Shown here one piece after another: positions 45,520-54,849 of a stretch of 64,000 bases of DNA (position 1 is the first letter of the stretch; each line of letters starts with the position of its first letter). The stretch covers positions 186,001 through 250,000 of the forward strand of contig JADJSG010000004.1 in assembly GCA_016711825.1 (NCBI GenBank). Direction: 5' to 3'. The notes under the pieces were generated by a model that had not been told where the DNA came from, did not search any database, and was given only the letters and a program-made list of their open reading frames with translations. The translations under genes and the position numbers were made by a program. The DNA comes from Bacteroidota bacterium (GTDB taxonomy: Bacteria; Bacteroidota; Bacteroidia; Chitinophagales; Chitinophagaceae).

Positions 45520-45933
45520 ATGAATAAGCCTATATCGTCTGACGAAGCACTGGATGTTGAACTTCTTCAAGTCATGAAACATCTCATGGTTGGAGAAATC
45601 AAAAAAGGCAAATGTATCGGCATTCACTACTTCTGTACAGCGCATCATAAAATTGCTCAAATCACAAAACCTGTTAACGAACAAGGTATTTGGGAAGCTT
45701 CTTTAGCAACACGCCATCCAAAAACAAATGCCTGGGTCTATAAAAACAAAACGTCTACCCTCTTTCCCAACACTTGGTCTGAATCGACTTTATTGCTCAA
45801 GCTGAAGGAAGCCTATCGTACAAGCAAAAGAGTTACACCCTATAAAAAAAAGGGCACAACCCAATGTGGTATTGAAATTGTTTTTATTTATCAACAAAAT
45901 GTGATTACAAGCTGTTATCCTTTATATAAATAA
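45520..45933 (+). CDS. Stand-alone EndoU-like nuclease domain protein
   Basis: The 137-residue protein lacks a signal peptide or any export domain. Its layout resembles the bacterial EndoU nuclease domain: GIHYF (H36), a strand with WEASL, H66 in a TRHPKTN turn, K75/K77, then STLFPNTWSESTLLLKLKEAY, which matches the usual STxFPxxW signature, and an ITSCYPLY end like the common ITAYP. EndoU domains cleave RNA using two His and a Lys, and usually sit at the tip of polymorphic toxins. Here it follows a peptidase gene by 25 bases. No immunity gene is evident. The family call rests on motif recall and needs a profile search. Confidence 0.6.
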   Translation: MNKPISSDEALDVELLQVMKHLMVGEIKKGKCIGIHYFCTAHHKIAQITKPVNEQGIWEASLATRHPKTNAWVYKNKTSTLFPNTWSESTLLLKLKEAYRTSKRVTPYKKKGTTQCGIEIVFIYQQNVITSCYPLYK

Positions 45934-46022
45934 AGATTCTTATACGCTTGCATACTATACAAAAGGGATATAAAGAAGTGTCTAAAATCAATGACAATAG
46001 AATAAATCGTGTTTGGTAGGCA

Positions 46023-46811
46023 TCAATATTTCAACACAAAATCTTGTTTTTCTTTAAATTCAGTTTGAAAAAAAACAATCCCAAAATAAAACAAATCAAT
46101 GGAGCATTTTACCGAAGTATCGTTTTTGATTTGTTGCCAGGCTTCATGCATTTCTTCACTCCAATGAATATCGTCAAAGATCACGATACTTGCCGGATGT
46201 AAATAAGGTTTTGCTTCATTAAAATATTGCAAAGTGGGTTTCATTCTGTGATTGCCATCAACAAAAAGCAAATCAACGTGTTGCATTTCATTGAGCACAT
46301 CAACAAGCACCTTATCAAAATTGCCAACCTTTTGGATGACATTTTGTATATTCAATTTCGCAAAATGAGCCGATGCCTGCGATGCAATTTCAGGACTCCC
46401 TTCAATACTTACAACTTTACTTTCGCCATTTGCCAGTGCTAGATAGCTTGTCCCCAAACCCATAGAGGTTCCCAGTTCTAAAATATTTTGTGGTTTGTAT
46501 TTATTCACAATTCGAAACAATAATTGACCAAATTTTTCATTTCTACCAGCTGTTCTGGCAATGTCTTTTACTTTTCGCTGCTGATGATTTTGCTTGTGTG
46601 AACCCGCACCAAAATCTTCAATTTGCAACAATGTTTCATCTTGATACATAGCCTGTCGTAATTGCCTGATGGCATCAAAAGCATAATAATGTCTTTTATC
46701 TTTTAGCACATCATGTATAAAATCGAAAACAAAAGGCGAATGCACCCCATGGGCACTTTTGGCCTTGAAGATGTATTGTAAATATTGTGTAATCAGAAAA
46801 AATTTCTTCAT
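46023..46811 (-). CDS. Class I SAM-dependent methyltransferase (O-methyltransferase-like)
   Basis: The 262-residue protein has motif I ILELGTSMGLGTSYLA (about 111-126), an SIEGSPEIA acidic strand after it and VDLLFVDGNHR, the metal-near strand of MTase_24/caffeoyl-CoA O-methyltransferase-like enzymes. The N-terminal part (AKSAHGVHSPFVFDFI) is seen in a Bacteroidota-specific subgroup. The substrate is unknown. It converges on the EndoU-like gene and shares its strand with the SpmA/SpmB-type gene upstream, 77 bases away. Confidence 0.85.
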   Translation of the reverse strand: MKKFFLITQYLQYIFKAKSAHGVHSPFVFDFIHDVLKDKRHYYAFDAIRQLRQAMYQDETLLQIEDFGAGSHKQNHQQRKVKDIARTAGRNEKFGQLLFRIVNKYKPQNILELGTSMGLGTSYLALANGESKVVSIEGSPEIASQASAHFAKLNIQNVIQKVGNFDKVLVDVLNEMQHVDLLFVDGNHRMKPTLQYFNEAKPYLHPASIVIFDDIHWSEEMHEAWQQIKNDTSVKCSIDLFYFGIVFFQTEFKEKQDFVLKY

Positions 46812-46888
46812 GTAAGTTCCTTGTTAATTTGAGTATAAGCGATGGTCCATTTTCATTTGAATGATAAGAAATTGATGTGTAGCTGGGC

Positions 46889-48139
46889 TTAATGAAAAAA
46901 GATATACCCTATTATAATGGCTGCCAATACACCCAAAAAATCGGCTAGCAACCCAGCCCAAATGCTATAACGAATATTCTTGATTCCTACACTGCCATAA
47001 TACAAAGCGATAATATAAAAAGTAGTATCGGCACTCCCTTGAAATATACTGGCTAATTTACCTGCAAAACTATCAGGACCCAATGCTGGGTTTGAATAAA
47101 TATCTACCAAAAGTCCCCGAGCGCCACTGCCACTAAATGGCTTCATGATGGCAACTGGCAGGGCATCAACAAAATCTGTGTTTGCACCCATTACCGAAAA
47201 TGTATATTTAAAAAAATCAATCACATACAAAAAAGCGCCACTGTCTCTAAAAATTTGTATGGAAACCAACATCCCCACCAAATAAGGCAATATTTTTAAT
47301 ACCACATGAAATCCTTCTTTAGCCCCTTCAATAAAAGCATCAAATACATTAATTTTTTTCCATACACCACCTAATACAATACCCACAATCAATGCAATGA
47401 GTATTAAATTGCCATAAATTTTTGATACATTATTTTTGGCCTCATCTGGTAAATGCGAAATCACAAATAAGATACTTAACACAATAGCAAGCAAACTGCC
47501 AATCCATGCAAATAACACACCATCAAACTTTAATTTTTGTTTAATCCCAACAACAATGACACTTGCAATAGTAGCGGTAATGGTAGCCAATACACAGGGT
47601 ATAAAAATAGAGGCTGGTTCCATTGATTTATAGGCCTCTCCTCCCGTACTTCTTAACGCAATTATCGATAATGGAATTAGCGTTAAACCACTGGTATGTA
47701 TAACTAAAAACATGATTTGCGAATTGGTCGCTCTTCCTTTTTCTGGATTTAAGTCTTCTAAGCTTTGCATCGCTTTTAAGCCAAATGGGGTAGCTGCATT
47801 GTCGAGCCCTAGCATATTGGCGCTAAAATTCATCACCATTTCGCCCATCGCTGGGTGTTTATCTGGCACCTCAGGAAATAATCGCTTTAAAAAAGGGTTC
47901 AGGATACGAGCAATAAATGAAATGCCACCTGCTTTTTCGGCAATACTCATAATACCTAAAAAGAAAATCATGGTACCTGCAAGGGGCAATCCAATTTCCA
48001 TCACAGAACCACCTGCTTTTTTAAACATGCCGTCTACCAATACTTTAAATATTTCAGTATCCCCTAAAACGATTAATTTAAAGAGAGCAACCAGAAAACC
48101 TACCACAATAAAAAAAATCCAAACATAATTTAATACCAT
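46889..48139 (-). CDS. SpmA/SpmB fusion (nucleoside recognition domain) membrane protein
   Basis: The 416-residue form starts at the second ATG (MVLNYVWIFFIVVGF), which matches the usual family start; an ATG eleven codons earlier is possible. The first half matches SpmA (GLDNAATPFGLKAMQ, NSQIMFLVIHTSGLTLIP). The second half matches SpmB (KPFSGSGARGLLVDI, FQGSADTTFYIIALYYGSVG). It has about ten membrane helices. In Bacillus the two are separate spore-maturation proteins; the fused form is common in non-sporulating Bacteroidota and belongs to the nucleoside-recognition Gate family of transporters. The substrate is unknown. Confidence 0.9.
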   Translation of the reverse strand: MVLNYVWIFFIVVGFLVALFKLIVLGDTEIFKVLVDGMFKKAGGSVMEIGLPLAGTMIFFLGIMSIAEKAGGISFIARILNPFLKRLFPEVPDKHPAMGEMVMNFSANMLGLDNAATPFGLKAMQSLEDLNPEKGRATNSQIMFLVIHTSGLTLIPLSIIALRSTGGEAYKSMEPASIFIPCVLATITATIASVIVVGIKQKLKFDGVLFAWIGSLLAIVLSILFVISHLPDEAKNNVSKIYGNLILIALIVGIVLGGVWKKINVFDAFIEGAKEGFHVVLKILPYLVGMLVSIQIFRDSGAFLYVIDFFKYTFSVMGANTDFVDALPVAIMKPFSGSGARGLLVDIYSNPALGPDSFAGKLASIFQGSADTTFYIIALYYGSVGIKNIRYSIWAGLLADFLGVLAAIIIGYIFFH

Positions 48140-48274
48140 GATGCTAATTTTTGCATGCCTTTTAAAGGGCATTCGAAGATGTAATAATAATAAATAATTC
48201 TATTAGATTTTTTCAATTCCCAAGGAATTAAATTTATTCATACAATATATTTTCAAAATTATTAACTTTACAGA

Positions 48275-49108
48275 ATGGATAAAGAACAGTTGTATCAAAT
48301 GTTAGCCGATTCATCTAATGTAGATTCTTATACAAAAATACCTTTTGACATTGAAGCAAGCGCTAAAAAGTATCCTTATTTTGCTGCATTACAATTTGCT
48401 TCATTTGGTTTCAAAAGTCAACCTGAAACAAATCATCTTTCACATCTTGCCCATTACAAAGGAGATCCTTACCTATTTGCTTGTTTTATACAACAAATGG
48501 CAAACCGTCCTATACAAACAACAGAAACTAATGCACCACCAGTTACTGAGGATATACTCATGCTGATTAATGAATTGCCCAATACAAATCATGTAGAAGC
48601 AGCCTTAAGTTTACCTCATACAATACATTCCCAGTCAGTGGACATAGAGGAAAATATTGACATAAGTGAGGACAATGAATTATTTCAACTCCCGATTAAA
48701 AATCGATTTGAAACATACACAGACAAAGAAACAGCAAAAGAAGAAGACAAATCATTGATGGTCATGATGAGTTTTACAGATTGGCTTTTTCATTTTAAAA
48801 ATAAAACAGCCCGGGAAAAACAAGAAGAAAAGGAAAAGAAAGCATTAAAAACAGCTTGGCAAAAAGAAAAATTAGCTGCTGCTACCGAAGAAGAAAATGA
48901 AGAAATACCCGAAGATATTTTTAAACAAGCAATGGATTCGATTTCTGAAAATGCAATCATCAGTGAATCATTGGCTATTATATTAGGAAAACAAGGTAAA
49001 ATAGACAAGGCAATTGATATGTATAAAAAATTAAGTTTGCGAAATCCCGAAAAAAATCTTTACTTTGCCGACCGTATTAAGGAATTAACAACTATTAAAG
49101 ATTATTAA
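48275..49108 (+). CDS. TPR-like protein of unknown function upstream of secG
   Basis: The 277-residue protein has an N-terminal conserved-looking region (DIEASAKKYPYFAALQF), a variable acidic middle with a Lys/Glu-rich coiled stretch (about 180-215), and a C-terminal helix pair that reads like one TPR (SESLAIILGKQGKIDKAIDMYKKLSLRNPEK). It has no signal peptide. It ends 5 bases before secG, so it is translated with it, an arrangement I recall from other Bacteroidota. A TAACTTTA box, one base off the -7 consensus, lies four bases before the ATG. The function is unknown. Confidence 0.8.
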   Translation: MDKEQLYQMLADSSNVDSYTKIPFDIEASAKKYPYFAALQFASFGFKSQPETNHLSHLAHYKGDPYLFACFIQQMANRPIQTTETNAPPVTEDILMLINELPNTNHVEAALSLPHTIHSQSVDIEENIDISEDNELFQLPIKNRFETYTDKETAKEEDKSLMVMMSFTDWLFHFKNKTAREKQEEKEKKALKTAWQKEKLAAATEEENEEIPEDIFKQAMDSISENAIISESLAIILGKQGKIDKAIDMYKKLSLRNPEKNLYFADRIKELTTIKDY

Positions 49109-49113
49109 ACGAT

Positions 49114-49560
49114 ATGACAATTTTATTTTTTATACTCATTATTATCACTTGTGGCGTTCTCGCTTTTTTTGTATTAATCCAAAACCCTAAAGGCGGTGGT
49201 CTTGCGGGCTCATTCGGTGGCTTAGGTAATCAAATGATGGGTGCCAAACAAAGTACCGATGTTGTAGAAAAAGGCACTTGGGTAGCTGCTTCTGTGTTAC
49301 TGGCATTAACATTGTTAAGTTTTATGCTTGCGCCAAAAACCAAAACAGATATTAATCAAAAAACACGTTCTGAAACAGTAGGCGCTCCTGCTCCTGCACC
49401 AGCACCAGCTGCACCTGCAAGCAATGCACAAATTCCTGCTGCTGCTCCTCAGGAAGGTCAGGCACCAGCACAACCTCAACAAGGTGCAAGCCAGCCAGCA
49501 CAAACACCTCCAGCTACAACGGTACCTCAACCGAGCAATACAGCACCTACTACCAAATAA
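49114..49560 (+). CDS. secG: Preprotein translocase subunit SecG
   Basis: The 148-residue protein has two membrane helices (about 1-24 and 53-73). Between them is the SecG loop IQNPKGGGLAGSFGGLGNQMMGAKQSTDVVEKGTW. SecG is the small accessory subunit of the SecYEG translocon. The C-terminal 60 residues form a Pro/Ala/Gln-rich low-complexity tail, longer than in E. coli SecG but usual in Bacteroidota. It follows the TPR-like gene by 5 bases and is closed by a strong terminator. Confidence 0.95.
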   Translation: MTILFFILIIITCGVLAFFVLIQNPKGGGLAGSFGGLGNQMMGAKQSTDVVEKGTWVAASVLLALTLLSFMLAPKTKTDINQKTRSETVGAPAPAPAPAAPASNAQIPAAAPQEGQAPAQPQQGASQPAQTPPATTVPQPSNTAPTTK

Positions 49561-49583
49561 ATAGAACTCTTTTTAACATACAG

Positions 49584-49613
49584 AATACCTCCTTTTCGGG
49601 AGGTATTTTTTTT
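49584..49613 (+). terminator. Intrinsic terminator after secG
   Basis: AATACCTCC (49584-49592) pairs with GGAGGTATT (49599-49607) around a short loop, followed by a T run. It lies 24 bases after the secG stop. Confidence 0.93.
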
Positions 49614-49910
49614 ATATAAGAAAAGCAGAAAATCAAACAGAATATGCGGAACCTAAAGATTCATCTGTTTTGTGAGGGCTCATCGCAGAATTTCAAAACA
49701 ACCTTACTGTGTGCCCTATAACCATTGTTAATCTGCAATATATGGTGGGTATCTATTGTTCCTGACTCTTAGCTACTGCATTTCTGAGAAATACCAAATG
49801 CATTATTAGGTATCTGAAAAAGTTTGGTACAATGCCCACACACTTTACATTTAAGCAAATTACAAATGGACCATCTTTAATATGTCGTTGGTATAACACT
49901 ATATATATCA
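49614..49910. other. Intergenic region between secG and rpoC
   Basis: Within the 413-base gap between secG and rpoC, this central part holds no gene. It contains AACCATTG (49730-49737) and a 22-base element (49876-49897) that is nearly repeated at 59565-59586. Confidence 0.5.
49876..49897 (+). repeat. Dispersed intergenic repeat, copy 1
   Basis: Twenty of 22 bases match 59565-59586; the shared core is TGTCGTTGGTATAA. Both copies lie in intergenic DNA next to the 3' end of a minus-strand gene. Confidence 0.55.
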
Positions 49911-49946
49911 AAAAAAAGCATCCAGGATTAAACCTGAATGCTTTTT
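49911..49946 (-). terminator. Intrinsic terminator of rpoC
   Basis: On the minus strand AAAAAGCAT-T-CAGG and CCTG-G-ATGCTTTTT form a stem around TTTAAT, followed by further Ts. It lies 28 bases beyond the rpoC stop codon. Confidence 0.9.
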
Positions 49947-49973
49947 ATGATTTGTCAGTCTTTCGACATTCAA

Positions 49974-52900
49974 CTATTCTTCATCATCAAATTGCAGCAT
50001 GTCTTGTGAGTTGCGCAATATTTCGTATTCATCTTTACTGCCTACCATGATATTTTCAAACTCTTTCATACCGGTACCTGCAGGTATTAAGTTACCTGTG
50101 ATAACGTTCTCTTTCAATCCCCACATATAGTCTGTTTTACCAGCAATAGCAGCTTGTGAAAGCACTTTCGTTGTTTCCTGGAATGAGGCCGCTGATATCC
50201 ATGAGAAGGTACCTAATGATGCCTTAGTGATACCTAGCAAGTTAGGACTTGAAGTGGCAGGTTGTGCATTACGGTATTGAATAAGGGTTTTGTCATTTCT
50301 ACGTAACAAAGAGTTTTCTTCTCTTACTTCGCGTAAAGTAGTGATTTGACCAGGTGCCATTTTTTCTGAGCTACCAGCATCTGTCACAACAACTTTATCA
50401 AATACCCAATCATTTTCTTCTTGGAATTCTAACTTATCAACGATATCGCCTTCAAGGAATTTGGTATCTCCAGCATCAGCAATAGTTACTTTACGCATCA
50501 TTTGACGTACAATCACCTCTACGTGTTTATCATTGATTTTCACACCTTGTAGTCGATATACTTCTTGTATTTCATTCACAAGGTAACCTTGTACTGCAAA
50601 TGGCCCTTTGATGTTTAAGATATCACTTGGTGTAATCGAACCATCACTTAATGGGGTACCTGCTTTAATAAAGTCGCCTTCTTGTACAATGATGTGTTTA
50701 GTTAAAGGCACCAAGTATTTTTTCATGATACCGTCTTTACTTTCAATACTGATTTCTCTGTTACCACGTTTAACGCCACCAAATGCAACCACACCATCAA
50801 TTTCAGCAACAACTGCAGGGTTTGACGGATTACGTGCTTCGAACAATTCGGTAACACGCGGTAGACCTCCGGTGATATCTCTTGAACGACCCATTACACG
50901 TGGAATTTTTACTAAAATTTGTCCACTTTGTATGGTATCGCCATCATTAATAATCAAATGCGATCCTACTGGAATATTATAAAACTTATTTTCTTTCCCT
51001 TCTACATGTAATGCAGGGATTCTTGTTTTGTCTTTGGTTTCGATGATCACTTTCTCTCTTAAACCAGATTGCTCATCCACTTCTTCACGATAGGTAATAC
51101 CATCTACCACACTTTCAAAGCGTACCTGACCAGAAATTTCAGATATGATTACCGCATTAAACGGATCCCATGAACAAATTTCATCACCTTTTTTAATTTT
51201 CTGACCATTTTTCATTTTCAAGGTAGAACCATAAGGGATTTCACTTGTTACAAGTACAATTCCTTCATCATTGACAATTCTCATTTCACCCATACGTGTG
51301 ATTACCACTACATTTTCGGTTCCATCTTTGCTGGTATATTTGGTAGTACGTACACTATCAAATTCAATTTTACCATCAAATTTGGCAAGCATTTGCGATT
51401 CGATAGCAGATGAACTTGCCGCACCACCCACGTGGAAAGTACGAAGGGTCAACTGTGTACCTGGTTCACCGATTGATTGTGCTGCAATGATACCTACAGT
51501 ATCACCCATTTGAGCCATTTTGCCATTGGCAAGATTTAGGCCATAGCATTTAGCACAAACACCGCGTTTACTTTCACAGGTAAGTACAGAACGTATTTCA
51601 ACGGTATCAATACCTGCATTTTCAACTGCTTCACCCAGATCTACAGTAATTTCAGCACCTGCTTCTATCAATAAGTTTCCAAATTGATCTAATACATCAT
51701 GCAATGAAGTTCTACCTACAATTCTGTCTAACAATGGTTCTACGATATCGTCATTTTCTTTTAAAGCAGATATGGCAATACCTCTTAAAGTACCACAATC
51801 CGTTTCACGTATGATAACATCTTGTGCAACATCCACCAAACGACGTGTTAAATAACCCGCATCGGCTGTTTTCAAAGCGGTATCAGCCAAACCTTTACGA
51901 GCACCGTGGGTTGAGATGAAGTACTCCAATACATTCAAGCCATCTTTAAAGTTTGAAAGAATTGGATTTTCAATAATTTCAGAACCTGTGCTGCCACTTT
52001 TACGTGGTTTGGCCATCAAACCCCTGATACCTGAAAGCTGTTTAATTTGTTGTTTACTACCACGAGCACCACTGTCAAGCATCATGTACACTGAATTAAA
52101 TCCTTGTTTATCTGCAGCCATCTCTTTTATCAAGGTTTCTGTAACTCTTGTATCCACACGACTCCAAACGTCAATGATTTGATTATAACGTTCATTATTG
52201 GTAATCAAACCTAAGTTATAGTTGTCCCACACTTCGGTAACCTCATTGGTAGCTGCTTCTAACATTTTGTGTTTTACATCTGGGATAATCAAATCCTCAG
52301 GGTTAAACGATAATCCTCCTCTAAAGGCGGTACGGAATCCCAATGTTTTGATATCGTCAAGAAATCTTACAGTGGTTGGTATATCAGTGTATTTAATTAC
52401 ATCACCGATAATGGTTCTTAATGATTTTTTGGTAAGAATTTCGTTGATAAATCCAACTTTTTCAGGTGTATTTTGATTAAATATCACTCTGCCAACAGTT
52501 GTTTCTATCAGTTTGGTTACTATACTTCCATCTGCATTTCTTACAGATGCTTTTACTTTTATAAAGGCATGTAAATCAACAACACCTTCATTGTGTGCTA
52601 TAATTACCTCTTCGGCGCTATAAAAAGCCATGCCTTCACCTCTTACCGGATCGGTAGGTAAGTTTCTTTTGCCTTTTGAAATATAATATAAACCAAGTAC
52701 CATATCCTGTGAAGGAAGGGTAATAGGTGTACCATTTTGAGGGTTTAATATATTATGCGATGATAGCATTAATAATTGGGCTTCCAAGATGGCAGCATTG
52801 CTCAAAGGAACATGCACAGCCATTTGATCACCATCAAAATCCGCATTGAATGAAGAACATACCAAAGGGTGCAATTGAATCGCTTTGCCTTCAATCAATT

Positions 52901-54293
52901 TAGGTTGAAATGCTTGTATTGATAAACGGTGTAAGGTAGGGGCACGATTTAACATGATTGGGTGACCTTTCAATATATTTTCAAGGATATCCCAAACTAC
53001 AGCCTCTTTCTTTTCTACTAATTTCTTCGCTGATTTTACGGTTTTAACAATGCCTCTTTCTATCAATTTTCTGATAACAAATGGCTTGAATAGCTCAGCA
53101 GCCATATCTTTTGGCAAACCACATTCATGCAATTTCAATTCTGGACCTACCACAATAACAGAACGACCAGAGTAATCGACACGTTTACCCAATAAGTTTT
53201 GACGGAAACGTCCTTGCTTTCCTTTCAACACATCTGATAATGATTTTAAAGCACGACCACCTTCTGCTTTTACTGCATTTGATTTACGTGAATTATCCAT
53301 CAAACTGTCAATAGCTTCTTGCAACATCCTTTTTTCATTTCGTAAAATGACTTCGGGGGCTTTAATTTCTAACAAACGTTTTAAACGATTATTTCTGATA
53401 ATCACACGACGATATAAATCATTTAAATCAGATGAAGCAAAACGACCACCATCTAATGGAACCAAAGGACGTAACTCAGGGGGTATTACAGGAATATACT
53501 GCATCACCATCCATTCAGGCTTATTTACGATATGTGAGTTTGCTTCACGAAAAGCTTCTACTACACTTAAACGTTTCAAAGCTTCAGCTTTACGTTGTTG
53601 AGAGGTTTCAAAGGCTGCAGCATTGCGCAATTGATAAGAAAGGGCATCTAAATCAATACGTGATAAAAGCATATGAACTGCTTCAGCACCCATTTTGGCA
53701 ATAAACTTATTGGGATCTTCATCACTCAATAGCTGATTGTCTTTAGGTAGCTTATCTAAAATGTCTAAATATTCATCTTCTGTTAACAAAGCCATGTGGG
53801 TATCTTCTGACTCTTTCATCGTGAGTGCAGACCTGATCATGCTATCAGCCTCACCACCTTGTATTACACAATATCTTTCATAATAAACAAGTGATTCTAA
53901 TTTTTTGGAACCTGTACCTAATAAATATCCAATTTTATTGGGCAATGATTTAAAATACCAAATATGTACAACAGGTACTACCAATTTGATATGTCCCATA
54001 CGCTCACGACGTACTTTCTTTTCAGTAACTTCTACACCACATCTGTCACACACGATACCACGATAACGAATACGTTTGTACTTACCACAATAACATTCGT
54101 AATCTTTAGTTGGCCCAAATATTTTTTCGCAAAATAAACCATCTCTTTCAGGTTTGTAAGTACGATAGTTGATTGTTTCTGGTTTGAGCACCTCGCCAAA
54201 ACTTCTATCTAAAATAGAATCCGGAGATGCTAAGGTGATAATAATTTTGTTGAATGTGGGTCTCTGTTTGTTGTCGTTTTTTTTGAAACTCAT
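49974..54293 (-). CDS. rpoC: DNA-directed RNA polymerase subunit beta prime
   Basis: The 1439-residue protein is a complete Bacteroidota-type beta prime subunit. The first zinc site is ECYCGKYKR with VCDRCG (about residues 67-90). The catalytic NADFDGDQM starts at N483 and binds the active-site Mg2+ through D485, D487 and D489. The second zinc site includes CESKRGVCAKCYG. AQSIGEPGTQLTLRTFH marks the trigger-loop end. The start MSFKKNDNKQRPTF is normal for the group. Unusually, rpoB and the rplKAJL genes are not upstream: the next 556 bases are non-coding and the next gene is divergent. A strong terminator follows. Confidence 0.98.
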   Translation of the reverse strand: MSFKKNDNKQRPTFNKIIITLASPDSILDRSFGEVLKPETINYRTYKPERDGLFCEKIFGPTKDYECYCGKYKRIRYRGIVCDRCGVEVTEKKVRRERMGHIKLVVPVVHIWYFKSLPNKIGYLLGTGSKKLESLVYYERYCVIQGGEADSMIRSALTMKESEDTHMALLTEDEYLDILDKLPKDNQLLSDEDPNKFIAKMGAEAVHMLLSRIDLDALSYQLRNAAAFETSQQRKAEALKRLSVVEAFREANSHIVNKPEWMVMQYIPVIPPELRPLVPLDGGRFASSDLNDLYRRVIIRNNRLKRLLEIKAPEVILRNEKRMLQEAIDSLMDNSRKSNAVKAEGGRALKSLSDVLKGKQGRFRQNLLGKRVDYSGRSVIVVGPELKLHECGLPKDMAAELFKPFVIRKLIERGIVKTVKSAKKLVEKKEAVVWDILENILKGHPIMLNRAPTLHRLSIQAFQPKLIEGKAIQLHPLVCSSFNADFDGDQMAVHVPLSNAAILEAQLLMLSSHNILNPQNGTPITLPSQDMVLGLYYISKGKRNLPTDPVRGEGMAFYSAEEVIIAHNEGVVDLHAFIKVKASVRNADGSIVTKLIETTVGRVIFNQNTPEKVGFINEILTKKSLRTIIGDVIKYTDIPTTVRFLDDIKTLGFRTAFRGGLSFNPEDLIIPDVKHKMLEAATNEVTEVWDNYNLGLITNNERYNQIIDVWSRVDTRVTETLIKEMAADKQGFNSVYMMLDSGARGSKQQIKQLSGIRGLMAKPRKSGSTGSEIIENPILSNFKDGLNVLEYFISTHGARKGLADTALKTADAGYLTRRLVDVAQDVIIRETDCGTLRGIAISALKENDDIVEPLLDRIVGRTSLHDVLDQFGNLLIEAGAEITVDLGEAVENAGIDTVEIRSVLTCESKRGVCAKCYGLNLANGKMAQMGDTVGIIAAQSIGEPGTQLTLRTFHVGGAASSSAIESQMLAKFDGKIEFDSVRTTKYTSKDGTENVVVITRMGEMRIVNDEGIVLVTSEIPYGSTLKMKNGQKIKKGDEICSWDPFNAVIISEISGQVRFESVVDGITYREEVDEQSGLREKVIIETKDKTRIPALHVEGKENKFYNIPVGSHLIINDGDTIQSGQILVKIPRVMGRSRDITGGLPRVTELFEARNPSNPAVVAEIDGVVAFGGVKRGNREISIESKDGIMKKYLVPLTKHIIVQEGDFIKAGTPLSDGSITPSDILNIKGPFAVQGYLVNEIQEVYRLQGVKINDKHVEVIVRQMMRKVTIADAGDTKFLEGDIVDKLEFQEENDWVFDKVVVTDAGSSEKMAPGQITTLREVREENSLLRRNDKTLIQYRNAQPATSSPNLLGITKASLGTFSWISAASFQETTKVLSQAAIAGKTDYMWGLKENVITGNLIPAGTGMKEFENIMVGSKDEYEILRNSQDMLQFDDEE

Positions 54294-54849
54294 TGTTTTT
54301 TGTTATTTTTTTAAAGAAATAAAAAATTGGATAGAAATAAACACTGCCATTTTGAATGTTCGTAAAGCAATAATCATATAAGCTTACTTATATAAAAAAA
54401 CTTCACAGTTTAAGCCTCAAATTCAATACCACCAAGCATTTTAATACACATATTAAGTGCAACTAAGACCATTAGTTGATGCTTATATAAGAAAGAAAAA
54501 GATACAAAAATTGAGGTTTGCCATTCAAAATAGGTTGCGAAGGTAATAAAATAAATCTTTTTAGTGAAATTTTTCTCTCTTTTTACTTTTTCAACAAAGC
54601 TGAAAATCGTTTAACATACAAAATGTCAAATTTTAGCTATTAATTTATAAAATTGAACTTTTGAATGAAACATTTTGATTTAATTATTTGGTTATTTCAT
54701 CTTTTATTGGGAACTTTATACTTTAAACCCTTTTTTAACAAAAATTAAATAATAAAAAAATGAAAAAATTTATCCGGGGGGCAGGAGGGGGAAGGGGGAA
54801 GGACTATAAATTAGCTAATTACCTTCACCATTAATTTTTAAAAACACAT
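54294..54849. other. Intergenic region upstream of rpoC with long leader
   Basis: These 556 bases contain no gene. On the minus strand a TACCTTCG box (about 54537-54544; one base off the -7 consensus) could start an rpoC transcript with a leader of about 240 bases. A G-rich tract (54776-54802) and a near-duplicate of the next gene's first 16 bases (54760-54775) lie close to the plus-strand gene. Confidence 0.5.
54776..54802 (+). repeat. G-rich low-complexity tract
   Basis: Runs of six, five and five Gs, with two GG pairs, are separated by one to three bases. This could fold as a G-quadruplex in the strand or transcript just upstream of the Omp28-like gene. Confidence 0.7.

Noticed and set aside
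54760..54834. 24-codon open frame starting MKKFIRGAGGG
   Set aside because: Its composition comes from the G-rich tract and its start is a near copy of the next gene's start; there is no sign of selection.
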